Shown piece by piece: positions 19,261 through 27,524 of a stretch of DNA of 40,672 nt. A program made the position numbers and the translations under genes. The stretch spans positions 639,385 to 680,056 of the forward strand of contig NZ_HF570956.1 in NCBI RefSeq assembly GCF_000367525.1, written 5' to 3'. The first letter of the stretch is position 1. Each line of letters starts with the position of its first letter. Under the pieces are notes generated by a model. The model was not told where the DNA came from and did no database searches. It saw only the letters and a list, made by a program, of their open reading frames with translations. The DNA is from Phycicoccus elongatus Lp2. GTDB taxonomy: Bacteria > Actinomycetota > Actinomycetes > Actinomycetales > Dermatophilaceae.

Positions 19261-19539
19261 TCAGTCGAGTCCGAGGCTGAAGGCCGTCTCGAGGTCGTGC
19301 TTGGAGTAGGTGCGGAAGGCGATGTGCGTCGCCGTCCCCGTCACGCCCTTGACCTTGTTGAGACGGTCGGCGATGACGTCGGCGAGATCCTCGTGCTGGC
19401 GGACGCGCACCAAGGCGATCAGGTCGGCGTCACCGGCCACGGAATACACCTCCGTGACGCCATCGAGGTCGGCGATCTCCTGAGCCACCTCCGGAATTCG
19501 GTCGACGTCGGCGCTGATGAGGACGATGGCGGTGATCAC
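19261..19539 (-). CDS. Lrp/AsnC ligand-binding (RAM) domain protein without DNA-binding domain
   Basis: A 92-residue protein that is a single RAM domain: 'ITAIVLISADVDRIPEVAQ', 'GVTEVYSVAGDADLIALVRV' and a C-terminal 'GVTGTATHIAFRTYSKHDLE'. The helix-turn-helix of full Lrp proteins is absent. Such stand-alone domains assemble into rings and bind amino acids; their role is unclear. Its position tail-to-tail with trpD may hint at amino-acid sensing, which is inference. GTG start with a leaderless -10 (TAGGCT, 19552-19547). Confidence 0.85.
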   Translation of the reverse strand: MITAIVLISADVDRIPEVAQEIADLDGVTEVYSVAGDADLIALVRVRQHEDLADVIADRLNKVKGVTGTATHIAFRTYSKHDLETAFSLGLD

Positions 19540-19546
19540 AGGCGTG

Positions 19547-19552
19547 AGCCTA
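19547..19552 (-). promoter_or_regulatory. -10 element for leaderless Lrp-type gene
   Basis: TAGGCT on the minus strand, 7 bases before the GTG at 19539; no ribosome site is visible. Confidence 0.55.
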
Positions 19553-19584
19553 CTGACTTCCGTGCGCCGAGCGGCAGGACGAGG

Positions 19585-21306
19585 TCAGGCGCTGTGGGCG
19601 AAGCCGATGGCGTCGGCGGCCGACTGAGTGAGTGCTTCCAGTTCGGCACGCGCGGCCCCGGCACCCCCCACGGGACAGGTCCACTGCCCGACGATGTCGA
19701 CGATCCGCACGCCGGGCTGCTCGAGCCACCGCAGGATCTTGTCGGTCTCCTCTGGGGTGGCCGCACTCGCTGGGGCATCGGGGGCCAGGACCACCTCGGC
19801 GGTGGCACGTGCCGCCTCGACGTAGGGCATCGGGTCTGCTCCTCGCGGTGAGATCGAGGACCCGGCGAGGCGACCGTGCCGGACAACGACGATCTCCCAG
19901 CCTCCGGCGAGGGGATGCCGTCGGGCCGCGACGAGTTCGGCCGTACGCGCCAGGGGGTCCATCCGCTGGGCGCGCGCCGCGCCCCGCACCAGCGAGAGGG
20001 TGCGGTCGCGCACCGTCCGCGCGTCCTCGAAGCGCTCCTGCTCGGAGAGCGTGGCCATCCGCTCCCGGAGACGCGCCATCACCTGCCGCGAGTCCCCGGT
20101 GAGGAGGTCGGCCACCTGGGCTGAGACCACGGCATACTCCTCGACGGTTTGGCGTCCGACGCAAGGCGCGCCGCATCGCCCCATGTCGGCGAGGGCGCAG
20201 GCCGAGCGCGGCCGGGTGGGGGAGAGCCGCTCGAGACACTGGCGCAGCGGAACCACCTCGTGGATGGCGGCGACGGCCGCCTCGGCGGCTGAACGGGAGG
20301 CGAACGGGCCGGCATACCGAGCTCCGTCGCCGATCACCGCCTTGACGATCGACAGGCGAGGGAAGGGCTCGATGGTGAGTTTGAGCCAGAGGGCCTTCTC
20401 GGGGTTGCGCGATCGACGGTTGTAGCGGGGCTTGTGGGCGGCGATCAGGCGCAACTCGCGCACCTCCGCCTCGAGAGCGGTGGGGCAGACGATCGGGGTC
20501 ACCGTCTCGGCGATGCGGACCATCTCGGCCATCCGACGCCGGCCTTCGCTGGCTGTGAAGTAACTGCGCACGCGGGTGCGGATGTTGACCGAGGTGCCGA
20601 CGTAGAGAGCGCGTCCCTGACCGTCCTTGAAGACATACACACCGGGGGAGTCGGGGAGGCTGTCGGCGAGATGGCGCTTGCGGCGGGTGGCGGCCGGGAC
20701 CCGAGCCGAGTAGTCCTTGAGCTCCTCGAGGGAGTGCACCCCGAGGTTGCCGACTCGCTCGATCAGGCCGTGGAGGACGTCGACGGTGGCGCGGGCGTCG
20801 TGGAGGGCGCGGTGGTCGGGGGTCGTGGTGGCGCCGAAGAGGACGGCGAGGGAGGAGAGGCGGTGGTTGGGGGCCTCGTCGCGGGTCACGAGCTGGCGTG
20901 CGAGATGGACGGTGTCGAGGACGGGGTGGTTGGGCCAGGACAGGTTGGCCCGGCGTGCGGCGGCTTTGAGGAAGGAGACATCGAACCCGGCGTTGTGGGC
21001 GACGAGCACCGACCCGGCGGCGAACTCGAGGAAGGCCGTGAGGGCGGCCTCGACGCGGGGCGCGTCGCGCACCATGGAATCGGTGATGCCGGTGAGGACG
21101 GAGATGAAGGCGGGGATCGGGTGACCTGGGTTGACGAAGGTCTGGAACTCGCCCAGGACCTCGCCGCCCCTCACCTTGACGGCGCCGAACTCGGTGATGC
21201 CGCACTCCTGCGGCGAGCCCCCAGTGGTCTCGAGGTCGACGACGACGAAGGTCACGTCGGACAGAGGGGTGCCCAGGTCCTCGAGGGTGCCCTGGATCAT
21301 CCGCAT
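19585..21306 (-). CDS. DEDD exonuclease fused to GIY-YIG (UvrC-like) nuclease domain
   Basis: A 573-residue protein. Residues about 18-180 form a DnaQ-like DEDDh 3'-5' exonuclease: 'FVVVDLETTGG' (Asp, Glu), 'VAHNAGFDVSFL' (Asp) and 'HRALHDARATVDVL' (His, Asp). Residues about 220-300 form a GIY-YIG domain ('GVYVFKDG', 'ALYVGTSVNIRTRVRSYF') as in UvrC and Cho. A cysteine-bearing segment 'MGRCGAPCVG' follows. It is the positional counterpart of Rv2191. A LexA-type box overlaps its -10 element, so it is probably part of the SOS response and nicks or trims damaged DNA. ATG 21306 fits the leaderless geometry. Confidence 0.88.
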   Translation of the reverse strand: MRMIQGTLEDLGTPLSDVTFVVVDLETTGGSPQECGITEFGAVKVRGGEVLGEFQTFVNPGHPIPAFISVLTGITDSMVRDAPRVEAALTAFLEFAAGSVLVAHNAGFDVSFLKAAARRANLSWPNHPVLDTVHLARQLVTRDEAPNHRLSSLAVLFGATTTPDHRALHDARATVDVLHGLIERVGNLGVHSLEELKDYSARVPAATRRKRHLADSLPDSPGVYVFKDGQGRALYVGTSVNIRTRVRSYFTASEGRRRMAEMVRIAETVTPIVCPTALEAEVRELRLIAAHKPRYNRRSRNPEKALWLKLTIEPFPRLSIVKAVIGDGARYAGPFASRSAAEAAVAAIHEVVPLRQCLERLSPTRPRSACALADMGRCGAPCVGRQTVEEYAVVSAQVADLLTGDSRQVMARLRERMATLSEQERFEDARTVRDRTLSLVRGAARAQRMDPLARTAELVAARRHPLAGGWEIVVVRHGRLAGSSISPRGADPMPYVEAARATAEVVLAPDAPASAATPEETDKILRWLEQPGVRIVDIVGQWTCPVGGAGAARAELEALTQSAADAIGFAHSA

Positions 21307-21309
21307 GTC

Positions 21310-21324
21310 TCGAACATATGTTCC
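21310..21324. promoter_or_regulatory. LexA (SOS) box overlapping the nuclease promoter
   Basis: TCGAACATATGTTCC contains the actinobacterial SOS core GAAC-N4-GTTC (21312-21323) and matches the TCGAAC half on one side. On the minus strand TATGTT (21318-21313) is a -10 element 6 bases before the ATG at 21306. LexA bound here would cover the -10 and block a leaderless transcript of the DEDD/GIY-YIG nuclease. Confidence 0.8.
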
Positions 21325-21368
21325 CGGCCTGACAGTGGGTGGCAGGCGCGCTGGAAAGGCTCCGCTGA

Positions 21369-21402
21369 GACAACTTCTGCGTGACGCGGAAACCGGGTTT
21401 CC
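21369..21402. repeat. Intergenic motif GACAACTTCTGCGT and adjacent palindrome
   Basis: GACAACTTCTGCGT (21369-21382) recurs exactly at 31998-32011, both times followed two bases later by CGCGG and preceded by CCGCTGA. Next to it, GGAAACC-G-GGTTTCC (21388-21402) is a perfect odd-length palindrome. Both lie in the 178-base gap between the divergent nuclease and small Cys-protein genes and may be regulatory. Confidence 0.4.
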
Positions 21403-21484
21403 CGCCGCTCGGGGCCGGGCTTGAGCGGGCTGTCGGTGGCGGCTTTTAGCGTGGTCACAACACCAACGAAAGGGGTGAGTTCCG

Positions 21485-21751
21485 ATGACCTCCCGTCACC
21501 CATTGCTCGGCCCGAGCATGACGATCGACTGTGCGCGATGTCCGGTGCAGCACACCGGGTGCGCCGACTGCATGGTGTCGGCCTTCCTGGCGAGCCCGCC
21601 GGTGATGGCCGGTGAGACAGTCCTCTCGCTCGACGCCGACGAGCGAGCGGCTGTCGACGCGTTCGCTCGTGCCGGGCTTGTCACACGTGCGGCGGCGTCG
21701 TCGGCCGTTGCGCGACACCGCGACCTGCCGGGCGGGCGCGCGACGGGCTGA
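21485..21751 (+). CDS. Small cysteine-rich protein, possible zinc-binding knuckle
   Basis: An 88-residue protein of unknown function. Residues 15-30, 'DCARCPVQHTGCADCM', have a CxxC-x7-CxxC spacing typical of zinc or Fe-S binding. An alanine-rich helical C-terminus contains 'LDADERAAVDAFARAGLV'. AAAGGGGTGAG gives a good ribosome site 6-15 bases before the ATG. It lies 16 bases before the lipoprotein gene and may be cotranscribed with it, divergent from the SOS nuclease. I do not recognise a named family. Confidence 0.65.
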   Translation: MTSRHPLLGPSMTIDCARCPVQHTGCADCMVSAFLASPPVMAGETVLSLDADERAAVDAFARAGLVTRAAASSAVARHRDLPGGRATG

Positions 21752-21767
21752 GTGCGACGATGAGCCC

Positions 21768-23102
21768 GTGAGGTCACCGAGGCGCCGGACGCGACGCGCC
21801 ACGGGAGGCGCCGTGTTGTGGGCGATTTCTCTCCTCGTCGCGTGCAGCCTCACCGCGTGCTCGACCGGGGGTCACGACCCGACTCCGCGCTCGACTCCCC
21901 GGACCTCCGCGACGCTCGACCCTGCGGCCGAGGCCGCCCTCCTCGATGCCGTCGACGTGGTACTGACGACGCGAGAGCGTGCGATCCGTGCAGGCGACGA
22001 GCAGACGTATGCCGCGCTTCTCGCCGATCCGACGGCGGGCCGCGGCCCGGCTCTGCTCACGCAGTTCGCGACCTTGGCCGCCGTGCCCTGGGCCGAGTTG
22101 CGCCACCACCACCCCAGACTCTCCAGAACCCCGACCGCGACCCCATCCGGAACTGGGTCACGTGGTGCGACCACGGTCGATGTGCTCGTCCCGACGACCT
22201 GGCGGCTGGCAGGAGAGCGGGCCGACACCCACGCCGAGGAAGGCTTCACAGTGACTCTCGTCGGCGGCGCCGACGGTGGCTGGCGCATCGTCGACCACAC
22301 CGCACCGATCACGGCAGCGGCGCCGTGGTGGGCGCCAGGGGCAGGGGTGACGAACGCAGCCCACGGGCTGGTCGTCGGGACCGTCGACGAGGTGACGCGC
22401 ACGGCATACGCCCAATGGGTGGAGCGGGCACACGAGCTTGCCGTCGCCGCTTGGCCCTCCGGCGCCCCGATGCCGCCTCTCGTCGTCGTCGCACCGGCCA
22501 CCGCCACGGACTACCTGGCCTGGTCGAAGGCCGCCGCCGGCACCGACCAGGTCGCTGCCGTGACCGACGGACCACTCGACGCGACCGGCCGTGCCGTCGC
22601 GGATCGGGTGCTGCTCAACCCGGACGCCCTAGCCCGGCTCAGCCCTGATGGGCGCGCCTTCGTCATCGCACACGAGGCGGTGCACGTCCGGCTCCGGGCC
22701 GAGTTGGCCGGACAGGCCCCGCTGTGGCTCTCGGAGGGTTTCGCCGATCACGTTGCGTATGCCGCGACCGGCCTCACGCCGACGACGATCGCCGCCGACG
22801 CGCTCGCGCCGGTGAGAGCCGGCAACCTTCCGACCCGGCTCCCCGACCAAGGTGATTTCAACGCCGAAGCTGCGACGATCGGCCCCACCTACCAGCGCAG
22901 CTGGGTGCTCGTGACCCTGCTCGTCGACCGCCACGGCGTTGAGGCGGTGCGCGAATTCATCAGGGCGGCAGCGATTCCCGGGACACAAGCGGACGCCGAA
23001 GCAGCAGCGGACCGTGCTCTCGTCAGCGTCCTCGGGACAACCCGAGCGCAACTGCTCAGCGACTGGCAGGCGCGACTGCAGGAACTCGCCGAAGAGGGAT
23101 GA
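21768..23102 (+). CDS. Predicted exported metallopeptidase-like lipoprotein
   Basis: A 444-residue protein. An Arg-rich N-terminus and hydrophobic helix end in the lipobox LTAC ('ACSLTACSTGG'), so it should be anchored on the outer face of the membrane. The C-terminal half contains 'VIAHEAVHVRLRAEL' and, 18 residues on, 'WLSEGFADHVAY', the HExxH...E arrangement of gluzincin peptidases. The N-terminal half (about 45-190) resembles no domain I can name. The GTG at 21768 gives a proper signal peptide. The last 47 bases overlap the convergent membrane protein gene. Confidence 0.75.
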   Translation: MRSPRRRTRRATGGAVLWAISLLVACSLTACSTGGHDPTPRSTPRTSATLDPAAEAALLDAVDVVLTTRERAIRAGDEQTYAALLADPTAGRGPALLTQFATLAAVPWAELRHHHPRLSRTPTATPSGTGSRGATTVDVLVPTTWRLAGERADTHAEEGFTVTLVGGADGGWRIVDHTAPITAAAPWWAPGAGVTNAAHGLVVGTVDEVTRTAYAQWVERAHELAVAAWPSGAPMPPLVVVAPATATDYLAWSKAAAGTDQVAAVTDGPLDATGRAVADRVLLNPDALARLSPDGRAFVIAHEAVHVRLRAELAGQAPLWLSEGFADHVAYAATGLTPTTIAADALAPVRAGNLPTRLPDQGDFNAEAATIGPTYQRSWVLVTLLVDRHGVEAVREFIRAAAIPGTQADAEAAADRALVSVLGTTRAQLLSDWQARLQELAEEG

Positions 23103-24408
23103 CGAGCGAGACGGCGACGAGCGCCAGCGACAGCCAGAATTGGTTGTAAAAGGCCTGCTTGTTCACGAGACTGGCGACCAGGAGCACGAGGGCCGCCCAG
23201 CGCAGCAATTCGCCGAGATCGGGTTGCCGGCGATGGACGGCCACCATCGCGATGGCGAGTGCGCCGAGCACCACGAGGCCGGTCACCCAGAAGGGCAGCG
23301 TGATGCCGAACTCGTTGAGGAAGAACAGAAACCACGTGTTGGCGAAGCGAATCGGGTGGAACTGCACGAGAGCCGTCACCGTGTCGTGCCAGAAGGCGGC
23401 GAAGTCCGCGAGGACCCACGGGGAGATCAGGGCGGCGGTCAGGGCACCGGTCGCGAGGACCCGGCGCCACCCGAAAGGTCGCCAGACCAGCAGGAGCGGG
23501 ACGACCAGCGCCAAGTGCTGCTTGCTCGCGCAGGCCAGAGCGAGAGGAATGATCGACCACCAGGCCCGGCCGCGCGCGACGAGCACGGCCCAGACAACGA
23601 TCAGGGCGGCGAGCAGTGGCTCGGTCCAGGCCTGGTCGACCTGGGTGATCGTGCCCGGCACGACGACCAGGAGGGCGGCGATGGCCGCGCCGCGACGGTT
23701 CCCGAGCCCGTCGGTGGCGCTGAGGCGAGCAAGGGCAACGGTGGCGAGGAGGAGCACGAGCGACCACAGGAGCAGCGCCCACCGCACGTCACCGAAGAGC
23801 CACTTCCCCGGAGCGACGAGGACGGTCATCCAGGGCAGGTAGGAGTGGATGTCCTTGACGCCGGGGGAGCCGGTCCACGTTGCGGTGTAGAAGTTGCCGC
23901 CGCGACCCAGGACCTCGCTGGCCTGCTGGAGGAGGTACCAGACGTCGATCCGCGGCGCGGGGTCACCGATGATCGCGATTGTCGACAGCGCGATGGCGGC
24001 GACGGCAGCCGTGCCGACCACCGCCCCCCAGAGGTATGCCGCGGGGCTGGGTCCCGCGGCATCCGAAGGCAGGGTGGTGAGCCACGTGAGAACGGCCGTG
24101 ACCACCGCCGCTCCCACCGTGACCGTCACGGCGGCGGTCAGCCACCCGTCGCGTAGGTACGTGAACAGCGGCACGGCCAGGGTGACGACGGCACTCCCGG
24201 CGAGGGTGACCGGCACCCAACGCTGCGCCGGATCGGGAACCACGCGACGGGCCAGGGACACCGCGAGCACGACCGCCGCAGCGGTCAGGACGAGCAGGAT
24301 GAGCAGCCGGAAGCGGACGACGCTCCACTGCATGGCGGCCGTGGTCGCCAGCCAGGTGGCCGCCGCGGCGACGCCGATCCATCGAGGGCTCGGGGTGCGC
24401 GGGATCAC
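23056..24408 (-). CDS. Polytopic membrane protein, GT-C/GT87-like glycosyltransferase
   Basis: A 450-residue protein with about 11-12 hydrophobic segments. A soluble loop near 150-190 contains 'IDVWYLLQQASEVLGRGGN', and 'DQAWTEPLLAALIV' and 'KQHLALVVPLLLVWRPF' resemble prenyl-phosphate-mannose-dependent GT-C enzymes, which build cell-envelope glycans. The acidic residue in 'RIDVW' is a candidate catalytic site. The M. tuberculosis counterpart by area would be the mannosyltransferase Rv2181, but order is not identical. GTG start with leaderless -10 (24420-24415). Its 3' end overlaps the lipoprotein gene. Confidence 0.7.
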   Translation of the reverse strand: MIPRTPSPRWIGVAAAATWLATTAAMQWSVVRFRLLILLVLTAAAVVLAVSLARRVVPDPAQRWVPVTLAGSAVVTLAVPLFTYLRDGWLTAAVTVTVGAAVVTAVLTWLTTLPSDAAGPSPAAYLWGAVVGTAAVAAIALSTIAIIGDPAPRIDVWYLLQQASEVLGRGGNFYTATWTGSPGVKDIHSYLPWMTVLVAPGKWLFGDVRWALLLWSLVLLLATVALARLSATDGLGNRRGAAIAALLVVVPGTITQVDQAWTEPLLAALIVVWAVLVARGRAWWSIIPLALACASKQHLALVVPLLLVWRPFGWRRVLATGALTAALISPWVLADFAAFWHDTVTALVQFHPIRFANTWFLFFLNEFGITLPFWVTGLVVLGALAIAMVAVHRRQPDLGELLRWAALVLLVASLVNKQAFYNQFWLSLALVAVSLVIPLRRVPAVAPASR

Positions 24409-24414
24409 TGCACC

Positions 24415-24420
24415 ATCCTA
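24415..24420 (-). promoter_or_regulatory. -10 element for leaderless GT-C-like gene
   Basis: TAGGAT on the minus strand, 6 bases before the GTG at 24408. Confidence 0.55.
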
Positions 24421-24454
24421 GGAAGCCCTTGCCGAGGCATCTCCGGCGGCGCGA

Positions 24455-24460
24455 TAGCCT
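24455..24460 (+). promoter_or_regulatory. -10 element for the SRPBCC-ArsA operon
   Basis: TAGCCT lies 8 bases before the ATG at 24469, with no ribosome site between, and so probably drives a leaderless mRNA for the whole coupled chain. Confidence 0.55.
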
Positions 24461-24468
24461 TTCGAGTC

Positions 24469-24927
24469 ATGGCCGACAGCACCACGTCCTCGATCGAGAT
24501 TGCCGCAGAACCCGCAGCGGTGCTCGACGTCATCGCCGATTTCGAGGCCTATCCGCAGTGGGCAGGCCAGGTGAAGTCGGTCACCGTGCTCACCGAGGAC
24601 GGTGACGGCTGGGCCGACCAGGTCGAGTACGTCCTGGACGCCGGCGCCATCAAGGACACCTATGTCCTGAAGTACGACTGGGACGCCATCGAGGCCGATG
24701 GCACCGGCTCGGTGTCGTGGAGTCTGGTCCGCGCTGGCGTACTCACCGCCCTCAACGGCACCTACGCCCTCACCGGGAAGGCCAAGGGACCCACCAAGGT
24801 TACCTACGACCTCGAGGTCGACCTCAAGATCCCCATGATCGGCATGCTCAAGCGCAAGGCGGAGAAGGTCATCACCGACACCGCGCTCAAGGAGTTGAAG
24901 AAGCGCGTCGAGTCGATGAAGGCGTGA
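24469..24927 (+). CDS. SRPBCC (START/Bet v1-like) family protein
   Basis: A 152-residue protein with the helix-grip fold that binds hydrophobic ligands. 'IEIAAEPAAVLDVIADFEAYPQW' at the N-terminus and 'LKRKAEKVITDTALKELKKRVE' in the long C-terminal helix are characteristic of the polyketide cyclase/dehydrase-like group (Rv2185c type). First in a chain whose members overlap by 4-11 bases: SRPBCC-ArsA-CxxCPxC protein-glucokinase-EEP. The ligand is unknown; lipids are a reasonable guess because an acyltransferase lies nearby. Confidence 0.88.
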   Translation: MADSTTSSIEIAAEPAAVLDVIADFEAYPQWAGQVKSVTVLTEDGDGWADQVEYVLDAGAIKDTYVLKYDWDAIEADGTGSVSWSLVRAGVLTALNGTYALTGKAKGPTKVTYDLEVDLKIPMIGMLKRKAEKVITDTALKELKKRVESMKA

Positions 24928-26174
24928 CCGAACCTCCCGGCAGCACTCGAGTCCTGCTCGTCACCGGCAAGGGGGGCGTGGGCAAGACGACCACGGCCGC
25001 GTCGATGGCCGTCGCTGCCGCCTCAAGCGGTCATCGTGTCCTGGTCCTCTCCACGGATCCCGCGCACTCCTTGGGTGACGTCCTCGACGTCGATTTGCCC
25101 TCGGCCCGGCACTGGCGCAGCGGCACCGATGTCCCGGTGGGTGTCCCGGGGTCGCCCGGCGGGCTCACCGTCCTGGCGGTGGACCACCACACCGACGTCG
25201 AGGCTGACTGGGACGTCGTGCGCGACCACCTGCTCCGCATCCTCGAGGGCCTGGACGTGGACCCGGTCATCGCCGACGAACTCGTCACGCTCCCCGGAGC
25301 CGACGAGGTCCATGCCCTCCTGACCTTGGCGCTCGCCGTCGACTCCGGCGACTGGGATCTCGTCGTCGTCGACTGCGCCCCGAGCGCCGAGACGCTGCGC
25401 CTGCTCACCCTCCCCGAGATCCTCGGCTGGCACCTCGATCGGTTGTTGCCCGCCCAACGTCGCCTCCTCACGACCTTGCGCCCGGCTGCGGCGGCCGCGA
25501 CCGGCATACCGCTGCCGGACCGCGAGGTCCTCGACGTCATCGGCACCTGGCGTCGCCTGATGGCGCGCTGTCGTGAGGTCCTCACCGGGCCGTCGGCGAG
25601 CGTGCGCATCGTCCTCACCCCGGAGCGTGTCGTCGTCGCGGAGGCGCGCCGGTTGCGGTCCGCCTTCGCCCTCCACGGGTATGCCGTGGACGAGGTCGTC
25701 GTGAACCGCGTGCTCCCGGCGGGTGAGGACGAATGGCGCAGCGCGTGGAACAGGGCACAGGCCGACGGGCTCACGCTGATCATCGAGTCCTTCGACGGCA
25801 TCCCGGTGACGGTCACCCCGCACGTGGCCGGCGAGCCGATCGGTGTGGCGGCCCTGGCGGCCCTCGCCGACGAACGCTCGGTCCTGGCGGGCACGCCGCG
25901 GGCCCTGACCGACCCGGTCGAGGTGGCGGTGCCACGGGTGACCGGGGCCGAAGACGGATTCGTCCTCGAGCAGCCGATCGGGCTGGCCGACGCGGCCGCG
26001 GTGCGGGTGCAGCGCCGGGCCGACGACCTCATCGTCAGCGTGGGCGGTGACCGGCGGATCATTGCGCTGCCGTCGGCGCTGCGGCGTTGCGTCGTTGAGA
26101 ATGCGTCGGTGGGCAGTGGGATGCTCACGGTGCGGTTCGTCAAGGACGAGGAGGTGTGGCCCCATGGCCGATGA
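24924..26174 (+). CDS. ArsA/GET3 family ATPase
   Basis: A 416-residue single-unit P-loop ATPase. The deviant Walker A 'GKGGVGKTT' is at residues 15-23, and 'LSTDPAHSLGDVLD' (switch/A' region) and 'LVVVDCAPSAETLRLLTLPE' (switch II) follow. The cysteines that bind arsenite in true ArsA are absent and no arsB or arsR is near, so an arsenic pump is unlikely. Rv2184c is the counterpart. The C-terminal 100 residues add a small all-beta domain, as in HSP20-like fused ArsA proteins. The GTG at 24924 overlaps the SRPBCC stop (GTGA). Confidence 0.88.
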   Translation: MTEPPGSTRVLLVTGKGGVGKTTTAASMAVAAASSGHRVLVLSTDPAHSLGDVLDVDLPSARHWRSGTDVPVGVPGSPGGLTVLAVDHHTDVEADWDVVRDHLLRILEGLDVDPVIADELVTLPGADEVHALLTLALAVDSGDWDLVVVDCAPSAETLRLLTLPEILGWHLDRLLPAQRRLLTTLRPAAAAATGIPLPDREVLDVIGTWRRLMARCREVLTGPSASVRIVLTPERVVVAEARRLRSAFALHGYAVDEVVVNRVLPAGEDEWRSAWNRAQADGLTLIIESFDGIPVTVTPHVAGEPIGVAALAALADERSVLAGTPRALTDPVEVAVPRVTGAEDGFVLEQPIGLADAAAVRVQRRADDLIVSVGGDRRIIALPSALRRCVVENASVGSGMLTVRFVKDEEVWPHGR

Positions 26175-26559
26175 GGACGTCGACGCCGCCATCGGTTCGG
26201 TGGCCGAGGAGACCGCACGCCTGCTGCGCGTGCTCGGTGGGGGACCACCGAACACCGACGACCGCGCCGACCCAGCGACCGCGCCGACCATCGACACCAC
26301 GCCGGCCACCCACTCCCGTGCTTGCACGTGGTGCCCGCTGTGCCGCGGCGTGGAGCTCGTCAAAGGGCTGAGTCCGGAGACCTTGCGGTCCCTCGCCGAC
26401 GTGGCCACCCTTGCGGCGACCACCTTCGCTGACCTGGCCGCGCGGCATACCCCATCCTCGAGGAGCGAGGAGGGGGCGCCCCCACCACGGCGCCCGCGCC
26501 CACCGGTGGAGGACATCATCGTGACCGGCACCGACCCGCGCGGAGAGGAGGGGGCGTGA
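26164..26559 (+). CDS. Actinobacterial hypothetical protein with CxxCPxC motif
   Basis: A 131-residue protein of unknown function. A helical start ('DAAIGSVAEETARLLRVLGG') is followed by a disordered Thr/Pro stretch, then 'CTWCPLCRGVELVKGLSPE', a zinc-finger-like cluster of three cysteines, and a helix. The tail (about 95-131) is Pro/Arg-rich. It starts 11 bases inside arsA with a GAGGAGGTG ribosome site, and its stop overlaps the glucokinase start. Conserved coupling suggests it works with the ATPase, which is inference. Confidence 0.7.
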   Translation: MADEDVDAAIGSVAEETARLLRVLGGGPPNTDDRADPATAPTIDTTPATHSRACTWCPLCRGVELVKGLSPETLRSLADVATLAATTFADLAARHTPSSRSEEGAPPPRRPRPPVEDIIVTGTDPRGEEGA

Positions 26560-27524
26560 ACGGCCCGCTCACCATTGGCATCGACATCGGCGGCACCAAG
26601 GTCGCCGGTGGGGTCGTGGACGCGCGGGGTGCCCTGCTCGCCACCGCGCGCACCGTGACACCGGACCGCTCCCGCAGCCCTCGCGTCGTCGAGGAGACGA
26701 TTCTCTCGGTGGTCGACGAACTTCGTGCTGTCCATCCGGACGTTGCGGCCGTCGGCATCGGTGCCGCCGGCTTCGTCTCGGCAGACCGCTCCACTGTCGT
26801 CTTCGCGCCTCACCTGTCGTGGCGCAACGAGCCCCTGCGCGAGCGGCTCGGCGAACGCGTCGGGCTGCCGCTCGTCGTCGACAACGATGCGAACGCCTCG
26901 ATCTGGGGCGAGTACCGCTTCGGTGCCGGACGCGGTGAGTCCCACCTCGTCATGGTCAACCTGGGCACGGGCATCGGGGGTGGCATCGTCTATGAGGGGC
27001 AGGTGATCCGGGGTCGCTACGGCATCGCCGGGGAATTCGCGCACATGCAGGTCGTCCCCGATGGCATTCGCTGCGAGTGTGGCAACCGAGGCTGTTGGGA
27101 GCAGTACGCCTCCGGCAACGCGCTGGTTCGCGAGGCTCGCGTGCTCATGGCGTCGACCTCGCCGATGATCACCGACCTCTTCCGGGAGGTCGTCGGCCCG
27201 GCCGACACCCTCTCCGGACCGTTGGTCACCGAGGCTGCCAAGCGCGGTGACCGTCTCGCCATCGAACTCATCGGCGAGGTCGGCCGATGGCTCGGTGTCG
27301 GGATCGCCAACCTCGCCGCAGCTCTCGACCCGGGGACCTTCGTCATCGGCGGCGGGGTGAGCGCGGCCGGCGAGTTCCTGCTGGGTCCGGCGCGCGAGAA
27401 CTTCCGCCGCCACCTCACCGGCCGTGGTTATCGACCGGAGGCTCGCATCGTTGCGGCGGCGCTGGGCAACGACGCCGGCGTCATCGGGGCCGCGGAACTC
27501 GCACGGGACGCCCTGTCCACGTGA
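26556..27524 (+). CDS. glk: ROK family glucokinase
   Basis: A 322-residue cytoplasmic sugar kinase. The ATP-binding 'GIDIGGTKVAGGVVD' is at the N-terminus, 'VVDNDANASIWGEYRFGAG' carries the catalytic Asp and sugar contacts, 'LGTGIGGGIV' is the second phosphate loop, and 'CECGNRGCWEQYASG' is the ROK zinc site with all cysteines. It phosphorylates glucose to glucose 6-phosphate and is not itself a repressor: no helix-turn-helix is present. The GTG overlaps the previous stop by 4 bases. Confidence 0.92.
   Translation: MNGPLTIGIDIGGTKVAGGVVDARGALLATARTVTPDRSRSPRVVEETILSVVDELRAVHPDVAAVGIGAAGFVSADRSTVVFAPHLSWRNEPLRERLGERVGLPLVVDNDANASIWGEYRFGAGRGESHLVMVNLGTGIGGGIVYEGQVIRGRYGIAGEFAHMQVVPDGIRCECGNRGCWEQYASGNALVREARVLMASTSPMITDLFREVVGPADTLSGPLVTEAAKRGDRLAIELIGEVGRWLGVGIANLAAALDPGTFVIGGGVSAAGEFLLGPARENFRRHLTGRGYRPEARIVAAALGNDAGVIGAAELARDALST

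Noticed and set aside
19550-21373. A 607-codon frame overlapping the nuclease gene on the same strand
   Set aside because: Arg/Pro-rich translation without motifs; the DEDD and GIY-YIG residues are all in the other frame.
25023-27413. A 796-codon open frame antisense to arsA and glucokinase
   Set aside because: Low-complexity translation with no domain; the plus-strand genes have full motif sets.
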